A stretch of 35,130 nt of DNA, taken from the NCBI GenBank assembly GCA_041664945.1, contig JBAYJY010000027.1, forward strand, positions 1 through 35,130, read 5' to 3'. A program made the translations under genes and the position numbers. Shown in pieces: positions 13,375-21,666 of this stretch. Numbering within the stretch: position 1 is the stretch's first letter; every line of letters begins with the position of its first letter. The DNA comes from JBAYJY01 sp041664945. Its GTDB lineage: Bacteria; UBP15; UBA6099. The notes under the pieces were generated by a model. That model made no database searches. It had not been told where the DNA came from and saw only the letters and a program-made list of their open reading frames with translations.

Positions 13375-16300
13375 TTAAGTCGTTCCTGCTTGACTGCCGT
13401 CAATAACGCGGCGAACCGTATTGCACAATTCGTCGATTCTGTATGGTTTCTGGATAAATCCGAGGACGCCTTCAGACATCAGGGCGCCAGCCTGCCCGTC
13501 GACGCTGAAACCAGATGAAAGCACTACTTTGACATCAGGATTTATTTTTCTGAGCGCTTTATACACATCGCTGCCATCCATTCCCGGCATAATCATGTCC
13601 AGTACGACGAGCGCGATTTCGTCCCCGCGCTCGCGGTAGAGTTGCACGGCATTTTTTCCGCCATCCGCAAGCAGGGCGGTATATCCGGCTTTCTCCAATA
13701 TCCTTCCGGAAAGATCGAGCACGGAAGCCTCGTCGTCCACAACAAGGATGGTTTCAGAACCTTCCAACACGGCCTCGCCAAGGTTTTCCGGCTCCTTGTC
13801 CGCCATTGCGCCCTTTGCCAAAGGCAGATAAATCTTAAAATCGGCGCCCTTGCCGGGTTCGCTGTAAACGCCGATGGTTCCTCCATGGCTCTTCACAATT
13901 CCGTAGGAGATCGACAAGCCCAGCCCGGTGCCTTTCCCGGCGCCCTTTGTCGTGAAGAACGGATCGAACACCCTCTTGCGCACATCCTCGATCATTCCGA
14001 TGCCGGTGTCGCCGATCCGCACAAGACAGTATTCGCCCGGCTGCGCTTCCACGTGTTGTTTCGCGTATGTTTCGTCTATCAAAACCTTCGAACTCTCGAT
14101 TGTCAGAACGCCGCCGCTGGGCATCGCGTCGCAGGCGTTGTTGCATATATTAAGAAAAACCTGTTGCATCTGGTTGACGTCCACGCTGACTGCGAGCGAA
14201 TCATCCACCAGCTTGGTTCTTATCTCGATTTTCTTGGAAATGCTCCTGTTCAGCATGGCGGCAAGATCCTTGAGAATGCCGTTCACGGAAACGTTCCGTA
14301 CATTAAGTTTTTCCTTCCGGGCGAACGTGAGCAGCTTCATGGTAAGGTCTTTCGCGCGCAGGGCGGCCTGTTCGATTTCCTCCAGCGCAACGCGCCCCTG
14401 ATCGTCGCGGGGCATGTCCATTTTGGCAAGCTGGGCGTTGCCGAGAATAACCGCCAGCATGTTGTTGAAGTCGTGCGCCACGCCGCCCGCAAGCGTGCCG
14501 ATGGACTCCATTTTCTGCGCCTGCAGCAACTGCCTTTGCAGCGTTTCCTTCTCATGTTCCATCTGCTTGAATTCCGATATGTCGGATACGAATGCGACGG
14601 TAGCCGGTCCGTCCGCCAGTTCGATTCGGGAGGCTGTCACAAAAGCCGGGAAGATTTCCCCTGACTTTTTCAGACTTTCAATTTCAGTCACGACCGGAAT
14701 TAAAGCGGCCGGCTCCGGGTTCGCGTTCATTTCCCCGGCGATTTTTTCACGAGGCAGCGGCGCGAGCAGATTCAGAAACGAAGTCCCCACAAGTTCCGAT
14801 GGAGAATCGTAGCCGTGAATTTCAGCGAAGGCCCTGTTCGCATACAGGATTTCCTCCCGCCTGATTATAGAAACGCCGATCGGAGATCCTTCGAATAGAA
14901 CTCTGAATCGAGCGTCACTCTCCCGCAGAGCCTCCTCTGCCCGCTTGCGCTCTGTGATGTCTATAACGATGCCCTGATAGTGCGTGATCGCTCCGTTTTC
15001 ATCTCTCCTTATGAACGTGCTGTCGTCAACCCATTTAATCTGTCCGTCCCTTGCGATAATCCGGTAAGGTTCGTGCGCGAACGTTATTCTTCCTTTTTCG
15101 CCGCTGTAGCTCTCAACTTCCTCCGTGACTCTGCCTATGTCTTCCGGGTGAATTGTCTTTGAGAAATCCACGCGTCCGGAAATAAAATCCTCGGCCGCGT
15201 AACCGAAAAGCGTCTCGACGTTCAGAGAAACAAATTCAACAGGCCATCCCTCTTCGTTTTTCCATAAGAAAGCCACCGCAAGGCTTCTTTCAATGATAGA
15301 GATAGCTTCCCTCAGAGCCTCGTCCGCCCGCTTGCGCTCGGTGATGTCGAGCAGCGTGCCGGCGGCTCGCGAAGGATTTCCCTTTGCGTCCCGCGAGACA
15401 ACCCGGCCGCAGTCATGCACCCATATCCAGTCTCCAGAGGCGCCCCGGACGCGGTGTTCCATCTCGAAAGACGGCGAATCGCCCCAGAAATGTGAGTTGA
15501 GAATATCCGTCATGCGCGCGACATCGTCCGGATGCACAAGTTTCGCCCACTCGCTGACATGCACTTTCGGCCCATCCTGCGGGAACCCCAGCATTTCCGC
15601 CCAGCGCCTGTTGTAAGTTATCATGCCGCTGGCTATGTTCAAGTCCCACAGCGCGAGGTTAGCGCCTTTTAGAGCCAACTCAAGCCTCTCGCGGCTTTCC
15701 CGCAACGCCTCATCCGCCCGCTTGCGCCCGGTAATGTCGATCGTTGTGCCTTGGAATCCTTTTGGCATGCCGGCGTCATCAAAGATTATGCTTCCGTGTA
15801 TTTCCACCGGAATGATGCCGCCGGACTTATGGAAGTGCTCGGACTCATAAACATATCCCGTGTGTCTGTCGTCGCTCACAAGCTTTTCGCTCATGATATC
15901 GTACATCCGCTTCAATTGTTCCATTGAACAATAAGCCGACAAGTGGCTTCCGATGAACTCTTCAGGCGTATATCCGAAGATGCTGAATATTGCTGGATTG
16001 CAATAAGTGAAACGCAGATTAAGGTCCATCTGCCAGATAAGATCAAGCGTGTTTACGGCCAGCAGGCGGTGCTTCTCCTCGCTTTTCTGCAACGCAACGT
16101 GCGCGTTCTCCATAACTTCCAACGTTCGGTTGATATCGGCGGAAAGGTTCGCCAGTTCATCTTTCCCGGCTGCCGGAACCCGCGCGGAAAAATCCGCGCT
16201 GCCGGCTATAATCCCGAACGACTTTGAAAGTCCCGCGACCCGCGATATTACCTGTTTCTGCATCAAGAAAAGCATAACGAAGAGAAAAACGAGGGCGGCG

Positions 16301-17145
16301 CCGATTGAGAAAAGTTTAAAAATATGGATGCTTTCCCTGCCCTGAAGATAGATGCTTCGAGGCTGCTCGAACTTCAGGACAAAAGCGGGGCGGCCCTTGA
16401 TATCACGAAAAAGCATATATCCGTTTATCTTCGTTTCGCTGTCGCGCAATATAGAAATCTTGAACTTATCGGAAACAACGGAAGCCGCATTTTTGATCGC
16501 TTCGGGCAGTTGCGGATCGTCTAATGCGATTATGGTCAGCGGCAATTGGGTCACACCGGATAAAATCCCAAGCTCGGATTTCGTGAAGAAACGGCCCATC
16601 ACCAATGTCCCGCGCATTGGCCCTTTCCCCTCATTTGTGAGGATGGACCACGAATAGAAAAGCATAGGCATTTTGTTTAGAACGACAATTCCTTTGCGCC
16701 CGCTTTTCTCGCGAGGAGCAAGAATGGCTCCGCTTCCCGCCAAATCCTTAAATTCTCCGGGCAATGCGATTGCTTTTCCCTTCTCAAGATCATAAGTTTT
16801 GGCGTAGTTAACCCGCCCTTTTGTGTCCACAAACGCTATCAGATTCATCTTCGTGAGCGTAAACGTGTCGTCCATGAGGTTGTTATTGATATACGCATCC
16901 CGCCCCTCGCCGCCGATGAAGCGATAGGTATCCGTCCATTCGCTCCAGTCCTTCACCAGCGTCTGGCTCTTATCCAGATCGGCCTCGTATGCGTTCCGTA
17001 TCCTCTCGAAGTCCCTTTGTATCTTCTGCTCTTCCAGAACGACGAAACGATCAAGAAGGACTGCGTTGATGAAATAGTTCAATATCAGAAAAAAACATAA
17101 AAACAATGCGCCCAGGATGACGGTAATTCTTTTTTGGAGCGTCAT
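13375..17145 (-). CDS. Hybrid sensor histidine kinase: CHASE4-HAMP-4xPAS-HisKA-HATPase-REC
   Basis: This membrane sensor kinase should autophosphorylate and pass the phosphate to its own receiver domain. The ATG at 17145 (GAGAGG upstream) gives 1256 residues. Order: membrane helix at about 6-28; extracytoplasmic CHASE4-like domain with WSEWTDTYRF at about 67-76; second helix near 274-296; HAMP to about 350; four PAS/PAC units at about 353-475, 482-605, 615-735 and 742-862, joined by near-identical linkers (ITERKRADEALRE); HisKA with GGVAHDFNN, phospho-acceptor His891; ATPase with NICNNACDAM, GDTGIGM and GTGLGLSISYG; receiver with Asp1183 in VLDMIMPGMDG and Lys1233. No separate response regulator or DNA-binding domain is nearby, so the output partner is unknown. 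Confidence 0.95.
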   Translation of the reverse strand: MTLQKRITVILGALFLCFFLILNYFINAVLLDRFVVLEEQKIQRDFERIRNAYEADLDKSQTLVKDWSEWTDTYRFIGGEGRDAYINNNLMDDTFTLTKMNLIAFVDTKGRVNYAKTYDLEKGKAIALPGEFKDLAGSGAILAPREKSGRKGIVVLNKMPMLFYSWSILTNEGKGPMRGTLVMGRFFTKSELGILSGVTQLPLTIIALDDPQLPEAIKNAASVVSDKFKISILRDSETKINGYMLFRDIKGRPAFVLKFEQPRSIYLQGRESIHIFKLFSIGAALVFLFVMLFLMQKQVISRVAGLSKSFGIIAGSADFSARVPAAGKDELANLSADINRTLEVMENAHVALQKSEEKHRLLAVNTLDLIWQMDLNLRFTYCNPAIFSIFGYTPEEFIGSHLSAYCSMEQLKRMYDIMSEKLVSDDRHTGYVYESEHFHKSGGIIPVEIHGSIIFDDAGMPKGFQGTTIDITGRKRADEALRESRERLELALKGANLALWDLNIASGMITYNRRWAEMLGFPQDGPKVHVSEWAKLVHPDDVARMTDILNSHFWGDSPSFEMEHRVRGASGDWIWVHDCGRVVSRDAKGNPSRAAGTLLDITERKRADEALREAISIIERSLAVAFLWKNEEGWPVEFVSLNVETLFGYAAEDFISGRVDFSKTIHPEDIGRVTEEVESYSGEKGRITFAHEPYRIIARDGQIKWVDDSTFIRRDENGAITHYQGIVIDITERKRAEEALRESDARFRVLFEGSPIGVSIIRREEILYANRAFAEIHGYDSPSELVGTSFLNLLAPLPREKIAGEMNANPEPAALIPVVTEIESLKKSGEIFPAFVTASRIELADGPATVAFVSDISEFKQMEHEKETLQRQLLQAQKMESIGTLAGGVAHDFNNMLAVILGNAQLAKMDMPRDDQGRVALEEIEQAALRAKDLTMKLLTFARKEKLNVRNVSVNGILKDLAAMLNRSISKKIEIRTKLVDDSLAVSVDVNQMQQVFLNICNNACDAMPSGGVLTIESSKVLIDETYAKQHVEAQPGEYCLVRIGDTGIGMIEDVRKRVFDPFFTTKGAGKGTGLGLSISYGIVKSHGGTIGVYSEPGKGADFKIYLPLAKGAMADKEPENLGEAVLEGSETILVVDDEASVLDLSGRILEKAGYTALLADGGKNAVQLYRERGDEIALVVLDMIMPGMDGSDVYKALRKINPDVKVVLSSGFSVDGQAGALMSEGVLGFIQKPYRIDELCNTVRRVIDGSQAGTT

Positions 17146-17445
17146 ACCCGGCCTCTCTCTGCCACGGCCGGAGCGACACAAGGCCTCACAATTTGTTTCC
17201 CTCTTGCGCCAGCCCTCACGCTTTTCATATAACAATTCCTCAAGTCAGGGAGTTTTCATAATATTATTATTGTATCTTGAGTTTCTGTTTGCCACAATAG
17301 CCATGATCATTATGCGTCTTTCCGCGAATCGTTTCTTTTTCATTATTCCGATGAATTTTAGCGAAGGCAAATAACCCGCAAATAACATGAAATAGAGTTG
17401 ATAATCTATGGAGATTCCAATGATGTTTATTGCGCTACCGCGGCA

Positions 17446-18366
17446 TCATTTTTCGCGGCTTTCGCCGGGTTTGCCTTCGGTCGGATTATTATAGAATCTT
17501 GTGGTCGGATATGCGAAATCAATATCGGAATGCTTCGCGAATTCGTCCAGAATATTTTCCCAGATATCCTGTTCGGTGTTTCTTCTCTGGCGCGGCCTCG
17601 TAATGTATCTCATTGTGAGAAGAACGCCGCAGTCTTTTACTGTTGTGTAAACAATCGGAGCAAGCGTTGAAAAAAGTATCATGTATTTTTCGGCGGCCTT
17701 CGATATTTCCTTTTCCGCCATCTTGGAAAAAGAACCCGTTTTTTCTATCGCTATCTTTTCAAGAATGCCTTTCGCTTTGCGCCAGTCGCTTTCAAACGTT
17801 AAAAGCACGGGTATTTCGTGCCATATATACTCAAAACTCTGCGTGAAATTATATTGAAGTTCCCTGAAAATTTTTCCGTTGGGTATGTGAACGATCCTGC
17901 CCGTGCTCTGGTCGGCGGCAACCCAGTTGCCGATTTCAAGCAGACTGAACTGAAACATCCTTATGTCAATCACATCCCCTTTCACGCCGCTGATTTCAAT
18001 GCGGTCGCCCACTATAAAGGGCTTTCTCGATATGATGAACACCCACCCCGCCAGATTGGCGACAACATCCTGCAACGCTATGAGCAATCCCGCGCTGGCG
18101 ATTCCGAGAACCGTTGTCAGCGAACGCAGTCCCTGCAGCCATACGCGCCCGATAAGCGCAAACATAAGGACGGCCGTGAAAAGACTTATCCAGCGCCGCG
18201 CCTGATACCTTCGCTTTACGTCATCTATATTCCGGTTAACCAATCTTGTGGCGGCAAACTGCAATATCAGGCAGAACAGAATAATTATCGCCGAATAAAG
18301 GATTTTCTGCTGCAATTCCACGCCTATTCCATAGTGTTTTTGAATCGTTTCAAATACTATGTTCAT
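17446..18366 (-). CDS. MscS-family mechanosensitive ion channel
   Basis: This inner-membrane channel opens under membrane tension and releases solutes on osmotic downshock. The 306-residue protein has membrane helices near residues 21-43 and 63-83. The pore-lining TM3 region is GIASAGLLIALQDVVANLAG (residues 88-107), rich in Ala and Gly as in MscS, followed by the beta-domain signature KPFIVGDRIEISGVKGDV and HIPNGKIF. The C-terminal cytoplasmic vestibule runs to the end (RYITRPRQRRNTEQDIWENI). It lies 300 bp upstream of the histidine kinase gene on the same strand, but a 300-bp gap argues against tight coupling. Family is certain; whether it gates on tension alone is inferred. Confidence 0.93.
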   Translation of the reverse strand: MNIVFETIQKHYGIGVELQQKILYSAIIILFCLILQFAATRLVNRNIDDVKRRYQARRWISLFTAVLMFALIGRVWLQGLRSLTTVLGIASAGLLIALQDVVANLAGWVFIISRKPFIVGDRIEISGVKGDVIDIRMFQFSLLEIGNWVAADQSTGRIVHIPNGKIFRELQYNFTQSFEYIWHEIPVLLTFESDWRKAKGILEKIAIEKTGSFSKMAEKEISKAAEKYMILFSTLAPIVYTTVKDCGVLLTMRYITRPRQRRNTEQDIWENILDEFAKHSDIDFAYPTTRFYNNPTEGKPGESREK

Positions 18367-18665
18367 TTTCCCCGATTCCTTATAATTTCACTGTTAGAAA
18401 AACACATTAACGCTGAATGAAATCCACCTTTTATTTATACCATAACCGGGCTAAGAAAAATATGTCGGAACGAAAATGAATCGGCCCCGTTTGAAGCGCG
18501 CGCTGCATTCTATACGCGACAACCCGTTCAAATATGCCGGAGGACACATGCATCAATTCCTATTGAACGTTAATACGGCGCCAAGCCTTCCCAAATGCTG
18601 ATTTTCGCCCGCGTTTGTGTTAGATTATCAGCAGCCGGAGCATTATGGATTAAAGAGGTGTTCGC
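18367..18665. other. Intergenic region between MscS and esterase genes
   Basis: About 300 bp between divergent genes. It must carry both promoters, but I see no strong -35/-10 pair; TTAGATTAT near 18622 is a weak -10 candidate for the esterase. A 41-codon open frame (18476-18601) has no ribosome-binding site. Confidence 0.4.
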
Positions 18666-19805
18666 ATGATGAGTAAACGGACGATTATAGCGGCGCTCGC
18701 TTTGATAGCGGCGCTCGCGGCGCGGTCGCTGGCGGCGGCGCCGGACAAAAGCGCATTCTTCAGCGAAGCGCTCGGCGCCGAGAAAGCCTACCGCATCTAT
18801 CTGCCGCCGGGTTATGAAAAAGACCCGGCCAAACGCTATCCGGTCGTCTATCTGCTGCACGGCTATAATTTCGCGCGCAACAATCCGGACCGGTTCATCC
18901 CTCAGGAAGAGGAAAACCACTGGATGGATCAGGAACAGCTCGGACTGGTCGCCGACTGCCTGTTCACCGTCGCCGACTACACGGCGCTGCTCGCCTGCCT
19001 CGATAAGAACGGCGTCGGCCTGCCGGAAGCGATCGTCAACGCGATGAAGGTTGATTATCCGAATCCGCCGCTGCCGCTGCCGGAGATGATTGTCGTCATG
19101 CCGGACGGCGATTCGAGCTTCTACATGAACCGCGAGGACGGACTGAAACAGTGGCCGCCGCTCGACGGCCCGGAATTCGTCGACGGCGTACGCAAGGGCG
19201 CCACCGGCCAGTACGAAAGCTACATCGCAAACGATCTCGTCAAATACATAGACTCAACTTACCGCACTATGCCGGACCGCGGGCTCCGCGGCGTCGGCGG
19301 CTTCTCCATGGGCGGCATCGGCTCAATGAACTTGCTGCTCGGCAACCCGGACGTCTTCGTCTCCGCCACTTCGCTCAGCGCGCTCTACACGCTTACAGAC
19401 ATGCTTTCCGACCCATTCTCTCTCAGCTACATGCAGGGCAGCACGCCGGAGATCGCCACCGTCATATCGGCAAAACCCGCCGGAAAAGCTTCGAAAATCG
19501 ATAAGGAATTCCTGAAAAGAAACGACCCCTACTACCGCCTGATGAATCTCAAACGCATGGACGTGAAGATTTACTACGACGCCGGCTCAAACGACACATT
19601 CGCCGGCATGAAGCAGTTCGCCGGTTTCAAAAAGTTTCAGTCGGCGCTCGATAAGAAAGGGCTCGCCTCCTCGCCCGCGACGCATATCATTCCCGCCACG
19701 GATCTGAACGCAAACGGCATGCATACCGCCCGCTACTGGCGCTCGAGAATCGGCAATATCCTCGCCTTCCACGCCGCCGCTTTCGGTTTGCTGGAAAGCA
19801 ATTGA
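18666..19805 (+). CDS. Exported alpha/beta-hydrolase, esterase D / feruloyl-esterase-like
   Basis: This is a secreted serine esterase of the putative-esterase (Esterase_D) group, acting outside the cytoplasm. The 379 residues start with a signal peptide (about residues 1-24, ending SLAAA). The core begins YRIYLPPGYEKDPAKRYPVV and YLLHGYN (oxyanion region). A nucleophile elbow GGFSMGG contains Ser214. A probable acidic residue lies in IYYDAGSNDTF and a His in the C-terminal MHTARYWRSRI. Residues 80-180 carry a long insertion between the first strands and the nucleophile, longer than in simple esterase D proteins, which may shape the substrate pocket. AGAGG lies 7 bases before the ATG. It stands alone. 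The natural ester, possibly a decorated polysaccharide, is not visible. Confidence 0.87.
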   Translation: MMSKRTIIAALALIAALAARSLAAAPDKSAFFSEALGAEKAYRIYLPPGYEKDPAKRYPVVYLLHGYNFARNNPDRFIPQEEENHWMDQEQLGLVADCLFTVADYTALLACLDKNGVGLPEAIVNAMKVDYPNPPLPLPEMIVVMPDGDSSFYMNREDGLKQWPPLDGPEFVDGVRKGATGQYESYIANDLVKYIDSTYRTMPDRGLRGVGGFSMGGIGSMNLLLGNPDVFVSATSLSALYTLTDMLSDPFSLSYMQGSTPEIATVISAKPAGKASKIDKEFLKRNDPYYRLMNLKRMDVKIYYDAGSNDTFAGMKQFAGFKKFQSALDKKGLASSPATHIIPATDLNANGMHTARYWRSRIGNILAFHAAAFGLLESN

Positions 19806-19835
19806 CGGAGAAAAGAAAAAAGAAAGAAAAAGATT

Positions 19836-19932
19836 TAAGGGAAACTTTTGAAAAAGTTTCCCTTATGATCCTTTCAAAACTTCTTAACGCTCCGCGCGAC
19901 TCCGCGCGCTCCGCTGCCGGCCAGCTGGCTTT
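19836..19932 (+). repeat. Modular hairpin repeat, copy 2
   Basis: TAAGGGAAACTTTT (19836-19849) pairs with AAAAGTTTCCCTTA (19852-19865), then the tail CCTTTCAAAACTTC follows. At its far end TGCCGGCCAGCTGGCTTT (19915-19932) matches 17 of 18 bases of the reverse complement of 20128-20145. It can act as the esterase terminator. Confidence 0.55.
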
Positions 19933-20070
19933 TTATTCGGGCCTCAGCAGTCTTCTTATGATTAATATCATCATTCAGAACAATTGCATTTCCCCGAATA
20001 ATTCCGACGCATCAAATTGTCGCTAAGAAAATCGAAATGTTGAGAATAGATTTCTATGGCCCTCTGATAA

Positions 20071-20145
20071 AGCTTTTGGGAAAGTATGAAAACCTTTTTC
20101 CCGAAAAAGGTTTTCATGCATTCAATCAAAGCCGGCTGGCCGGCA
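20071..20145 (-). repeat. Modular hairpin repeat, copy 3 (inverted)
   Basis: ATGAAAACCTTTTT (20086-20099) pairs with AAAAAGGTTTTCAT (20104-20117), the same hairpin as at 11671-11706. The tail module lies at 20071-20084 in reverse orientation, and AAAGCCGGCTGGCCGGCA at 20128-20145. It lies just beyond the cyclase stop and may terminate that operon. Confidence 0.55.
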
Positions 20146-20171
20146 AAATGGATTTCATGAAGTATATCTAT

Positions 20172-21626
20172 TCATTCTTCCGCCGCAGGCGTGAAAAATT
20201 TTATCCTTTCGAGCTTATTCCCGCTCATAACTTCCATTTCGCCGATTTCTTTCATAGCCACAACGCCTCGCGCTCCGGCGGCGGTCGCCTCGCTGACGAG
20301 AATGCCGGCCGCCCGGTTCCTCGTTTCGCTTTCGAGCGCCGCCGCGATATCGACCGTGTCGCCGATAGCGGTGTATTCCATGCGGTCCGGAGAGCCGATG
20401 TTTCCGACGACCGCCATGCCGGTGTTGATTCCCATGCCGATTCTGATTTCCCTCGCGCCGGCCTTCAGCCATTTCGCGCCAAGCGCTTTCAGCGCCGCCC
20501 GCATTTCGAGCGCGGCGCGGACCGCATGCTCTTCCTGTTGCGGATCGTCAAGCGGCGCGCCGAATATCACAACCATCGAGTCGCCCGCGAACTTGTCTAT
20601 CGCGCCATGATGCCGGAAAATCGTCTCGACAATCTCCTCAAAACACTCATTCAGCGCCTCTATGATGCCTTCCGGCGGCAGTTCCCCGGCCAGCGCCGAG
20701 AATCCCCTGACATCGGCAAACATCGCTGTGATCCTGCGCCGGTCGCCTTTCAGATTCGGCAATTCGCCCGATTTCAGTATCGAGTCCACAACCTGTTGCG
20801 AGACATATCGCGAGAAGAGTTTCTTCACCATCTCGCGTTCCTGAAGACCTTTCGCCATAGCGTTGACCGCGCCGGCAATTTCACCGAACTCGTCCTTGGC
20901 TCCGACTTCGAGCCGTGTAGTGAGGTCGCCCTCGCCGATCTTCCCGACCGCCTCCCGCACGGCAAGCAACGGCCTGTTTACGCTGTTCGCCAGATACAGC
21001 GATACCCCTGCGGAACACGCGAGCGAGATCGCGAACGCAAAGACCGTCATCCACAACACTCTCCGCATTTTCCCGATCACATCCGACGCCTTCATGTCCA
21101 CCCCGAGCGACGCCACCGGTTTGCCCGCCGCCGTCCTCACAGGCGCATAACCGCTCAGCCACTCTCCCCACTTGTCCACCGTGAATCTTTCATCCGCCAA
21201 AAGTGTGTTGATGTCGAGATTTACCCCCAGCCTTCCCTCGCTCACTTCGCCGGCATGCGCTATATCCGATTTCTTTTCCTCAGCATCGACTCCAAACAGA
21301 AAACCGCCCGGCTTTTCCGGATCGGGCATCATCGTGTACATGTACTTGATGTAAACATCTTCGCGCCGGTTGGCGTCCCGCATTTTTCGCAACTGTTTAA
21401 CTATCGCCTTATATTCGGGAGCGCTTTCATCCGCGCGGGTTTTGATCCTGGCAAGCTTGTCGCCGTCCATCTGCGACGCCGCCGTGGCGGCTATCGACAT
21501 CGCCTTGCTCCGAAGATCTTCGTATAACATGCCGTTCAGACGCGTGTACATAAAAACCGCGAGAAAACCGTTGGACGCAAACGCCAGGGCCATGCAAAAC
21601 ATGAACACTTTCGCCCGGTAGCTCAC
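20172..21626 (-). CDS. Membrane-bound class III nucleotide cyclase paralogue A (lacks Asn and Arg)
   Basis: This is a sensor cyclase of the inner membrane: helix at about 7-28, exported sensor to about 188, second helix 189-213, HAMP 214-268, linker with REMVKKLFSRYVSQQV, then a class III cyclase domain. Metal-binding Asp305 (FADVRGF) and Asp349 (KFAGDSMVVIFG) and the substrate Lys345 are present. The usual VNLAARLE motif reads VDIAAALE, so the ribose-orienting Asn is Asp426 and the transition-state Arg is Ala430. Homodimeric activity is therefore doubtful. The start is a GTG with GGAGG about 10 bases upstream. It follows its paralogue by 40 bp and is probably co-transcribed. The sensor domains of the two are nearly identical (28 of 30 residues in 91-120). 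Confidence 0.9.
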   Translation of the reverse strand: MSYRAKVFMFCMALAFASNGFLAVFMYTRLNGMLYEDLRSKAMSIAATAASQMDGDKLARIKTRADESAPEYKAIVKQLRKMRDANRREDVYIKYMYTMMPDPEKPGGFLFGVDAEEKKSDIAHAGEVSEGRLGVNLDINTLLADERFTVDKWGEWLSGYAPVRTAAGKPVASLGVDMKASDVIGKMRRVLWMTVFAFAISLACSAGVSLYLANSVNRPLLAVREAVGKIGEGDLTTRLEVGAKDEFGEIAGAVNAMAKGLQEREMVKKLFSRYVSQQVVDSILKSGELPNLKGDRRRITAMFADVRGFSALAGELPPEGIIEALNECFEEIVETIFRHHGAIDKFAGDSMVVIFGAPLDDPQQEEHAVRAALEMRAALKALGAKWLKAGAREIRIGMGINTGMAVVGNIGSPDRMEYTAIGDTVDIAAALESETRNRAAGILVSEATAAGARGVVAMKEIGEMEVMSGNKLERIKFFTPAAEE

Positions 21627-21666
21627 GGCTTATGCGCCTCCATGTCTTTGCGCTCCAATCCCATAA

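Larger units (their letters stand above)
19806..20171. other. Non-coding block with inverted modular repeats
   Basis: No gene is supported. The block holds two oppositely oriented copies of a hairpin-plus-tail repeat (19836-19932 and 20071-20145) and a short direct repeat TCCGCGCG (19891-19908). It separates the convergent esterase and cyclase genes. Confidence 0.55.

Noticed and set aside
18476..18601. 41-codon open frame (MNRPRLKRALHS...) between the MscS and esterase genes
   Set aside because: There is no ribosome-binding site and no support beyond an open frame of a length expected by chance.
20037..21527. Long plus-strand open frame (about 496 codons) opposite a cyclase gene
   Set aside because: It is antisense to a clear class III cyclase, rich in Arg, His and Phe, and has no family motif. 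It is a by-product of high G+C codon use.
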